Assembly: GCA_945889235.1 (NCBI GenBank)
Contig: CAMDBK010000199.1
Coordinates: 1-5,874, forward strand
Source: Chitinophaga pinensis
GTDB lineage: Bacteria; Bacteroidota; Bacteroidia; SXHM01
Reading direction: 5' to 3'
Length of the DNA stretch: 5,874 bases
Below are positions 1 to 4,582 of the stretch, in pieces (position 1 is the first letter of the stretch; each line of letters starts with the position of its first letter). The notes below the pieces were generated by a model. It worked only from the letters and a program-made list of their open reading frames with translations. It ran no database searches and was not told where the DNA came from. Made by a program: the position numbers and the translations under genes.

Positions 1-117
1 GGCGAAAATGCGGGCGGCAGTGCTATGCTCACCGTGCGGTGTTCTTTGCAACTGCCGTGTCTTGCGACACGACAGCGCTTTGAACCCCGCACTTCGCCAA
101 GCCCTCAAACGTTATGC
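1..117 (+). other. attC-like integron recombination site, left end clipped
   Basis: The site closes the cassette upstream of the window. The outer arms GGCGAAAATGCGGG (1-14) and CCCGCACTTCGCC (86-98) are inverted repeats that pair except for one extra base plus a mismatch in the left arm; a one-base bulge of this kind is an attC hallmark. The right arm is followed by AAGCCCTCAA and then a core-like GTTATGC (111-117), with expected cleavage between G111 and T112. The 3' part AAGCCCTCAAnCGTTA recurs at 795-810 in the second site. The loop is itself structured: GGCAGT (16-21) pairs with ACTGCC (51-56) around the hairpin CACCG-TG-CGGTG (30-41), and GTGTC-TTGC-GACAC (57-70) forms another. The matching left core box lies outside the window. 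GTTATGC departs from the consensus GTTRRRY at one position, so the call rests on architecture and on similarity to the second site. Confidence 0.75.
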
Positions 118-807
118 CTCATTGGACGACACAAACACCGAACAATAAAGTCAATTTAAATGACAAAAAATTCACTTTACGACATAGAGAAACAAGTTCA
201 GGAGTTGGCAAATAAAATAAATGCCTCGAGTAAATTATTGCCAACTTATGGCTACTCGAAAGATTATGGACATCCACATATTGAGGTAGACAATCTTGGG
301 CTTTTGCATTATGTAGTTGTTGAACGTGGACAAGAGCTTGACCGAAAAACAACAGACAAGTTAGACGACTTACTTTACTGGATTTTTGCGAATGTGACTT
401 TTTCTATGTCTTGCGACTATGAACTAAAGAACAGAATTGAAGACAAAGATTGCAGACGAATAATGTTTGAAAAACAAGAAGAGTTACTTGGACAACTTAA
501 CGACACTTGGAGACAAAAGGAAAATGAAGAACATAAAAGCATTCTAAAAACCCATCCGTTTGACGATATAGCAGGACTTCGTGCAACCTACTGCGGACAA
601 CTTAGAAAACAAGGACTTTCGGAAAAGGAAATAGACGAATTGGCATATGCAAAATATCCTGAGAACTGACAGAAAAACTACCGCTAACATGGCCTTGTTG
701 CAAGCGGGGCTGACACAGGAACTTCAACCGCTATCACTTTCTATTACCTTTGGTGCTTGGCGACAGGTGAGTGCATTTAAGCCCCGCCTGCAACAAGCCC
801 TCAACCG
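112..807 (+). mobile_element. Integron gene cassette carrying one immunity-like gene
   Basis: A cassette is one gene plus one attC, running from the cut in the upstream attC to the cut in its own attC. Here that gives 696 bases: a 48-base leader, one gene, 12 bases from the stop codon to the left core of attC, then attC. The compact layout with a single gene in the same orientation is typical of cassettes. I see no TTTG / TAnnTTTG promoter in the leader, so expression may come from an upstream array promoter. No integrase is visible. No attC follows, so this may be the last cassette in its array. Confidence 0.72.
160..669 (+). CDS. Putative immunity protein, Imm63-like
   Basis: This is a 169-residue soluble protein without a signal peptide or membrane segment. 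From recall, it resembles the Imm63 family, immunity proteins found beside polymorphic toxins, which bind and neutralise a cognate toxin in the cytoplasm. Segments that look family-like are YGHPHIEV (36-43), YVVVERGQEL (51-60), LDDLLYWIFANVTFSM (68-83), CRRIMFEKQEELLGQL (98-113) and HPFDD (132-136). The C-terminal part, about 140-169, is charged and helical. The ATG follows an AT-rich leader without a Shine-Dalgarno, as is common in Bacteroidota. The gene sits alone between two attC-like sites with no toxin gene beside it, so it may give protection against toxins from competitors rather than self-immunity; that is inference. Family membership was judged by eye. If it is wrong, this remains a cassette-borne hypothetical protein. 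Confidence 0.6.
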   Translation: MTKNSLYDIEKQVQELANKINASSKLLPTYGYSKDYGHPHIEVDNLGLLHYVVVERGQELDRKTTDKLDDLLYWIFANVTFSMSCDYELKNRIEDKDCRRIMFEKQEELLGQLNDTWRQKENEEHKSILKTHPFDDIAGLRATYCGQLRKQGLSEKEIDELAYAKYPEN

Positions 808-813
808 TTAGCT
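682..813 (+). other. Complete attC-like integron recombination site
   Basis: All attC parts are visible. The outer core boxes GCTAAC (683-688) and GTTAGC (807-812) are perfect inverted repeats. Inside them are unpaired spacers of 5 bases (689-693) and 9 bases (798-806). Next come long arms, CTTGTTGCAAGCGGGGCT (694-711) and AGCCCCGCCTGCAACAAG (780-797), which pair at 17 of 18 positions. A loop of 68 bases (712-779) completes the site. The 3' part AAGCCCTCAACCGTTA (795-810) matches the first site except for one base. The left core begins 12 bases after the stop of the cassette gene, the normal spacing. GTTAGCT departs from GTTRRRY at one position. The expected cut is between G807 and T808. Pure chance or a simple terminator would not explain both inverted-repeat pairs plus the shared 3' end. 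Confidence 0.85.
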
Positions 814-864
814 CTTTTTAAACCGCCCAACAAAAAACTCTGCTACCCCGCGCAAAAAAGTGGC

Positions 865-879
865 TTGCGCTCTGCGCGA
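865..879. repeat. Small palindrome TTGCGC-N3-GCGCGA, copy A
   Basis: TTGCGC TCT GCGCGA folds into a GC hairpin with a 4-base GCGC core and a three-base loop. The same pattern with another loop (GAA) occurs at 917-931. Both lie in the 144-base non-coding stretch between the second attC and the toxin gene. The function is unknown; candidates are transcript ends or a REP-like palindromic unit. Confidence 0.5.
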
Positions 880-914
880 TTCGGATTATAAGTTTCCGTT
901 TTTTCAATTGTCTT

Positions 915-939
915 AATTGCGCGAAGCGCGAAATTTTTT
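915..939 (+). terminator. Hairpin plus T-run, possible terminator (palindrome copy B)
   Basis: AATTGCGCG (915-923) pairs with CGCGAAATT (927-935) with one mismatch around the loop AAG. A T-run follows on the plus strand (934-939), as in an intrinsic terminator for transcripts leaving the cassette. On the minus strand, downstream of the toxin gene, no T-run follows, so a role there is less likely. The core TTGCGC-N3-GCGCGA (917-931) repeats copy A at 865-879. Confidence 0.45.
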
Positions 940-959
940 AAAACGTATAACTCACCCTT
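939..959. repeat. 21-base direct repeat, distal copy (right after toxin gene)
   Basis: These 21 bases, with core AAAACGTATAACTCACCC, are identical to 1580-1600. The flanking bases differ on both sides (T938 against C1579, A960 against C1601). This copy starts within the toxin stop codon. Read on the minus strand it encodes R-V-S-Y-T-F plus TAA in the receptor's frame, that is, a regenerated receptor C-terminus. Confidence 0.9.
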
Positions 960-1257
960 ATTTCAGGCGTTTGGTGTGTGCAACAGTATAAATAAGTAAT
1001 TCGCTTTTTACTATTTTATAAACAAGAATGTAATTGTGTTCAAAGGTTGCGCAACGCAGATTACGTTTGGCAAATTGTTTAAATCGGCAGGGAGGATATT
1101 TGTCAGGGAAATTATTGAGCGAGTATCCAAAATTTGTCATTCGGTCAATAAGTCTGTCCGCATTTTGAATAGAATCATCGGCAACAAAGTTGTAAATGCT
1201 TTGCAACGAATTATTGGCTCTCTTACTCCAGTTTACCCTAATTTTTTCTTCCGCCAT
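958..1257 (-). CDS. ParE/RelE-superfamily toxin of a type II toxin-antitoxin pair
   Basis: This is a 99-residue basic protein of typical ParE/RelE size. The visible family pattern is an N-terminal strand IRVNWSKRA (6-14), helices with LQSIYNFVADDS (18-29) and ADRLIDRM (33-40), the LNNFP turn (47-51), the strand RNLRCATFEHNYILVYKI (65-82) with a conserved-type arginine and Y.I.Y pattern, and the closing VAHTKR (92-97). ParE members poison DNA gyrase and RelE members cleave mRNA on the ribosome. The sequence cannot decide between them; the helical N-terminus and V.H..R ending lean to ParE. The gene overlaps the antitoxin gene upstream by 25 bases, so translation is probably coupled. AAAGGA directly abuts the ATG, too close to act as an ordinary ribosome binding site. 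Its TAA stop uses two bases of the 21-base direct repeat, yet the protein looks full length. Confidence 0.85.
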   Translation of the reverse strand: MAEEKIRVNWSKRANNSLQSIYNFVADDSIQNADRLIDRMTNFGYSLNNFPDKYPPCRFKQFAKRNLRCATFEHNYILVYKIVKSELLIYTVAHTKRLK

Positions 1258-1502
1258 TCCTTTGCGTGTAGCCTGATTTCATCGGTGGTGAACCATTCCG
1301 TTTCCTTCATCATTTCTTCTGCCAGTTTTTCCATTTCTTCATCAGTTGCAGGTCTGCCGGGCCGCACCCAATCAGCATCAGTAAGTGGCTTTAAAGTTTT
1401 TTGCTTTTTCCCTTTTGCTGCAATATATGCAACTGCCGGTTCAGCAACTGAAAGCGGACCGGGACTTTTAGTTATTTTGCTTTGAACTTTTTTGCGGGGC
1501 AT
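1233..1502 (-). CDS. Putative cognate antitoxin, family not recognised
   Basis: The 89-residue product is encoded directly upstream of the toxin gene and overlaps it by 25 bases, the standard antitoxin-first order. It has a basic N-terminus (MPRKKVQSKITK, 1-12), a flexible Pro/Gly/Ala-rich middle, and a charged helical C-terminal half with GRPATDEEMEKLAEEMMKE (about 49-67) and DEIRLHAKEWRKKK (about 74-87), which could wrap the toxin. I see no clear ribbon-helix-helix or helix-turn-helix, so DNA binding and the family are open. I chose the ATG at 1502. The in-frame ATG at 1556 would add 18 hydrophobic residues and would place the start upstream of the likely promoter at 1520-1551. Confidence 0.75.
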   Translation of the reverse strand: MPRKKVQSKITKSPGPLSVAEPAVAYIAAKGKKQKTLKPLTDADWVRPGRPATDEEMEKLAEEMMKETEWFTTDEIRLHAKEWRKKKLG

Positions 1503-1519
1503 GATGCTATTATTTAACA

Positions 1520-1551
1520 CAAAAATAAATAAAAAAGAGATTGTTGCCAAA
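1520..1551 (-). promoter_or_regulatory. Bacteroidota-type promoter for the toxin-antitoxin pair
   Basis: On the minus strand, TTTG (1551-1548) is followed after exactly 20 bases by TATTTTTG (1527-1520). This matches the Bacteroidota -33 TTTG / -7 TAnnTTTG consensus with no mismatch. The -7 box lies 17 bases from the antitoxin ATG, so transcription would start a few bases before it. It lies inside the candidate island, so the pair carries its own promoter. Confidence 0.65.
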
Positions 1552-1557
1552 GGCAAC
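1543..1557 (-). terminator. Perfect hairpin, receptor terminator and/or antitoxin operator
   Basis: GTTGCC (1543-1548), AAA and GGCAAC (1552-1557) form a perfect 6-base inverted repeat. Read on the minus strand, it lies 22 bases past the receptor stop and is followed by AATCTCTTTTTT, so it fits an intrinsic terminator for the receptor gene. It also covers the -33 element of the toxin-antitoxin promoter, so it could equally be the operator through which the pair represses itself. Confidence 0.55.
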
Positions 1558-1578
1558 CACCTGATAAAAATCTTAATC

Positions 1579-4419
1579 CTAAAACGTATAACTCACCCTT
1601 CCCATGGTAAGCCTTCCCATATAAGGCGCACCCACAAACTCGCGTATATTGTTATTTAGAATATTGGTTACCGTAACATTCAGTTTCATTGCTTTCAGGA
1701 AAGGAAGTGTATAGGTAGCCGTTGCATCAATCTGGTTAATGGCATTTACATTACCAACATATACACCCGAGTTTCCGGGAAATGAATCCTGCCAGCGATA
1801 ACGCAAACCAAGGTCAAGTCCTGTTTTTTTCCAGTCGTATTGAATGGAGAGGTTGACTTTATGCCTGGGGGCATTTAAAGGAATAACATATCCTTCCGTC
1901 TGAAACTCGTTTTTATTTACGAACGAATAGGTGGCACCCAATCTTAAATTTTCGGTCAGGTAATATTTCGCGCCAATATCAAAACCATAAACAGTGATAC
2001 GGCCAAAGTTTCCGAAGGTAAGCATCAGGGCAGGGTCAGTTCCCACCGTTGGTGAAACCGTTCCGATAGGAACACCCGAAACAAGTTTAGCCAGTTCATC
2101 GGCACCGGTTCCGTTTCCGTTTCCGCCATTGGAAGGACTGTCAAACACAAAGGTAATTAAGTTGGCAAGGCTTGGGGTACTTGAGCTGTCAATGTTTTGC
2201 TGAATAACAGGAATCAAATCATTGTAATTCATAAACACGTTGGGCGTTTGCAATTTAAGGCCGCTTACAAAATCAGAAATATCACTGCGGTAAGCATCAA
2301 TGGTAAGTGCAAGGCGTTGCATAATTATTCCGCTGTAACCGATTTCATAGGTAATGGTACTTTGGTTTTTTACCTTCGGTATGTCTTTTACATCGCTTGG
2401 TTGCATTGCATTCTGAGGAAGAAAGACCTCCTTATCGAGGTCAAGCATTATCAGGTTATTTCCAATAGAAGGGTTGTTGGGATTGGGTGCAATTATTTCG
2501 CTGGCAATAGCAGTTGCCAGTCCCGCAGGAACACCTTGTGCAACCATGTTTGCAGCAACAATCTGCCCCACCGGACCAAGTGCTGAATTATTAAATGATG
2601 AATTATTAAGGCTTATATAATCACCAACTCCACCATTGGGATTCCAGTAATTATTAAATGGCGAACGGTATTGAAGCATTCCATACGTATCGTGACTGAA
2701 AATAAATCCGTTGCGGTTTCCTATTCCGCGACCATCAATTCCAAAATCAATTCCGGGAACTGAAGTATAGCCGAAAGCATCTTTTGTATTAAGTACATCC
2801 AGCGAGGTATTGAGTGCCGTTGGTGAAGAAAAGGCCCGGTTGAAGGAGATACGGAAATTGTTTGCTGCATTAGGTTTTATTACCAGCGCAGCGCGCGGTG
2901 AAATAAAAGGATTATCAACAAAACTGTTTTTATCTACCCTGCCCGAAGCAACAAATTTGAAATACCTGGAAATATTCCACTCGCCCTGAACATAGGCTCC
3001 GTATTCTACAAAGTTGTCTTTGTCTTCGTAGCGCCCGTTTATGGTACCTTTTGTATCGGGGTTGGTAACCAGAATATCAGCGCCATAAATAAAACGTAGT
3101 TTTTCGCCAAACGAGTAGCTATGCTGAACCTGGCCTACATAGAATTTACTTTTGTCAACAATATAATCAGCTGAACGCAGCAGGTACGTTCCGCCTGCAT
3201 TGCTGCTGTTCATATATGCCTGAATAAAAAGATTTTTGTGACGGAAGCGTGCTTGTGTATACCAGTAGGTCCAGTCTTTTACCTGCGCTGCGCCAAGTCC
3301 TGTCATCTCAATTCCTGTTGCGGAACTAAAACCGCCTGACAAAATAAATTCAGTTTTAGGACTGAAACGAAAATCAAGCCGTGCATCAGTGCTATAGTTA
3401 CGCAAAAAATTATTTCTTGCGTTGGCAACCAAATCACCTTTTGCGCCTGCAGCAATTGAATCAGAAGGAACTTCCTGTCCATTTGCATAATAAGGAACAC
3501 GCCCGTTAGTAGTTTGTTTTCCAAAAATGGCACTATCGGGTTCACTGGGGTCTTTGTATTTCCAGTCGTGGCCCTGCACAAAATTTCCTGACAACTTAAA
3601 GCCAATTTGCAGCGGTGATTTTTCAGTAGCTTTTTTCAATTTAACTGCCGAACGAAAATGCCCTCCAAAAATATCACGCTCGCCAAACGTAAGATTTACG
3701 TTAGTTTCGGCATCTTTCTCAATGTCAAGCGGAGAGCGTGTAATGTAATGCACCACCCCGTTTGCACTGTTGGGTCCGTACATGGCGGAAGCAGGTCCTT
3801 TCAGCACCTCAACCCGCTCAATGTCCTGACTATTTACAGGCACCAGAATACTCACATTCACCCGCAATGAAGGAATAGAAGCAATGCGGTAATCCATCAG
3901 CGTTAACAGTGAAGTGGAAAAAATATCATTGAAACCACGCGTTACCACATTGTTAGTTGCAATGCCGGTGCGGATGATATCTACTCCCGAAACACCTGAA
4001 ACATATTCGGAAGGGTTGGTGTAAATTCTGCTGTTTATTTCTTTGGCAGTAATAACTGCTACAGCTGCCGGTGCCGACATAACTCTTTCTTCTTTACGCG
4101 AAGCGCTGATTACAACGGGATTTAAATCAATGGTTACCTGTTTTAGTCTCAAATCTATTTTTGTGTTTTCACCAATTTCAACTTCAGTATCCTTAAATCC
4201 CACAAATTTAAAAATGAGTTTTTTGGCTTCTTCGGGAACAACAAGACTGTATTTTCCATCAATGTCGGAAATAGCACCTGCTGTGCTTCCATGCACAGTA
4301 ATGCTTACCCCGGGCATAGTTTCTCCGGTTTTATCATCTTTTACAACACCGGTAATTGTGCGCTGCGCATAGGCGCTGAAACAAAACAAGAAAAGACAAA
4401 GAGTAAAGATGTTTTTCAT
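1579..4419 (-). CDS. TonB-dependent outer-membrane receptor, substrate unknown
   Basis: This 946-residue receptor imports a scarce ligand across the outer membrane using energy from TonB-ExbBD. Domains in order: signal peptide 1-18 (cleavage after AYA), carboxypeptidase-regulatory-like domain about 20-93, a TonB-box-like segment PVVISASR (101-108), plug about 113-232 with the signature ERVEVLKGPASAMYGPNSAN (201-220), and a beta-barrel from about 235 to the terminal VSYTF. NAPRHKVNLSIQYD (849-862) and the GxPxxGR-like end (930-936) are typical of the barrel C-terminus. It is longer than common 700-800 residue receptors because of large Asn/Gly-rich loops (about 540-690 and 740-800, including SPSNGGNGNGTGADE at 761-775). 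I see neither SusC-type features nor an adjacent SusD-like lipoprotein gene, so glycan uptake is not supported; siderophore, metal or vitamin uptake are open guesses. Its last codons lie in a 21-base direct repeat. Confidence 0.93.
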   Translation of the reverse strand: MKNIFTLCLFLFCFSAYAQRTITGVVKDDKTGETMPGVSITVHGSTAGAISDIDGKYSLVVPEEAKKLIFKFVGFKDTEVEIGENTKIDLRLKQVTIDLNPVVISASRKEERVMSAPAAVAVITAKEINSRIYTNPSEYVSGVSGVDIIRTGIATNNVVTRGFNDIFSTSLLTLMDYRIASIPSLRVNVSILVPVNSQDIERVEVLKGPASAMYGPNSANGVVHYITRSPLDIEKDAETNVNLTFGERDIFGGHFRSAVKLKKATEKSPLQIGFKLSGNFVQGHDWKYKDPSEPDSAIFGKQTTNGRVPYYANGQEVPSDSIAAGAKGDLVANARNNFLRNYSTDARLDFRFSPKTEFILSGGFSSATGIEMTGLGAAQVKDWTYWYTQARFRHKNLFIQAYMNSSNAGGTYLLRSADYIVDKSKFYVGQVQHSYSFGEKLRFIYGADILVTNPDTKGTINGRYEDKDNFVEYGAYVQGEWNISRYFKFVASGRVDKNSFVDNPFISPRAALVIKPNAANNFRISFNRAFSSPTALNTSLDVLNTKDAFGYTSVPGIDFGIDGRGIGNRNGFIFSHDTYGMLQYRSPFNNYWNPNGGVGDYISLNNSSFNNSALGPVGQIVAANMVAQGVPAGLATAIASEIIAPNPNNPSIGNNLIMLDLDKEVFLPQNAMQPSDVKDIPKVKNQSTITYEIGYSGIIMQRLALTIDAYRSDISDFVSGLKLQTPNVFMNYNDLIPVIQQNIDSSSTPSLANLITFVFDSPSNGGNGNGTGADELAKLVSGVPIGTVSPTVGTDPALMLTFGNFGRITVYGFDIGAKYYLTENLRLGATYSFVNKNEFQTEGYVIPLNAPRHKVNLSIQYDWKKTGLDLGLRYRWQDSFPGNSGVYVGNVNAINQIDATATYTLPFLKAMKLNVTVTNILNNNIREFVGAPYMGRLTMGRVSYTF
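1580..1600. repeat. 21-base direct repeat, proximal copy (3' end of receptor gene)
   Basis: Identical to 939-959. On the minus strand it covers the last base of a glycine codon, the codons for R-V-S-Y-T-F and the first two bases of the TAG stop. Because this copy lies in a conserved coding end, it is the likely original and the distal copy the duplicate. Confidence 0.9.
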
Positions 4420-4444
4420 AAATTATCTGTTAAGGTTTGTTTCA

Positions 4445-4474
4445 CAATGATATGAAAAAATATTTTTTATCAAA
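4445..4474 (-). promoter_or_regulatory. Weak promoter candidate for the receptor gene
   Basis: On the minus strand TTTG (4474-4471) precedes TATCATTG (4452-4445) by 18 bases. The -7 box has one mismatch to TAnnTTTG and the spacer is slightly short. It lies 25 bases upstream of the receptor ATG. The region is very AT-rich, so a chance match is possible. Confidence 0.22.
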
Positions 4475-4501
4475 ATAAATTGGTTTAAATGAGATTCAGT
4501 A

Positions 4502-4533
4502 TTTGCGGGTAACCTGCTTTTTGTCAATCTTTG
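4502..4533 (+). promoter_or_regulatory. Promoter candidate for the membrane glycosyltransferase gene
   Basis: TTTG (4502-4505) and AATCTTTG (4526-4533) are spaced by 20 bases and match the Bacteroidota promoter pattern with one mismatch in the -7 box. The ATG lies 49 bases further on. An imperfect dyad, GCGGGT-A-ACCTGC (4505-4517), sits between the two boxes and could be a regulator site, but it is short. Confidence 0.4.
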
Positions 4534-4582
4534 TTCGCTGAATAAATAAGTTGCCTTACAACATAACAACCCGCCTTCTTCC

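Larger units (their letters stand above)
939..1600 (-). mobile_element. Candidate toxin-antitoxin mini-island flanked by 21-base direct repeats
   Basis: A toxin gene, an antitoxin gene and their promoter fill the space between two perfect 21-base direct repeats; the repeat unit is 641 bases. The receptor-side copy is coding and the other copy regenerates the same codons and a stop. This is the geometry left when an element enters the 3' end of a gene by recombination at a short identical site. No recombinase, transposase or terminal inverted repeat is visible, so the element would depend on an enzyme encoded elsewhere. Alternatives are a non-homologous duplication during repair, or a remnant of a second receptor gene. 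Confidence 0.6.

Noticed and set aside
119..352. Minus-strand open frame of 77 codons opposite the cassette gene
   Set aside because: It is a shadow of the 160-669 gene, has no family-like motifs and reads into the attC site.
1036..1485. Plus-strand open frame of 149 codons across the toxin-antitoxin pair
   Set aside because: It is antisense to two overlapping genes with clear family features; its product has no recognisable pattern.
1503..1556. Longer N-terminus for the antitoxin from the upstream ATG at 1556
   Set aside because: It would include the likely promoter and the hairpin at 1543-1557 and would add a hydrophobic stretch unlike an antitoxin start.
4098..4107. CGCGAAGCGC in the receptor gene, similar to the palindrome core at 919-930
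   Set aside because: It lies in coding sequence for the SASRKEE segment, and its outer bases do not match the repeat.
1994..4372. Several plus-strand frames of 69-129 codons and one minus-strand frame of 100 codons (3303-3605) inside the receptor gene
   Set aside because: The receptor frame is continuous and shows all expected domains; these are frame shadows.
4505..4517. Imperfect dyad GCGGGT-A-ACCTGC as a regulator binding site
   Set aside because: Only 5 of 6 positions pair and nothing else supports a regulator; noted under the promoter entry only.
4494..4527. TTGACA-like -35 box for the receptor gene on the minus strand
   Set aside because: No acceptable -10 box lies 16-18 bases away, and this consensus is not the main one in Bacteroidota.
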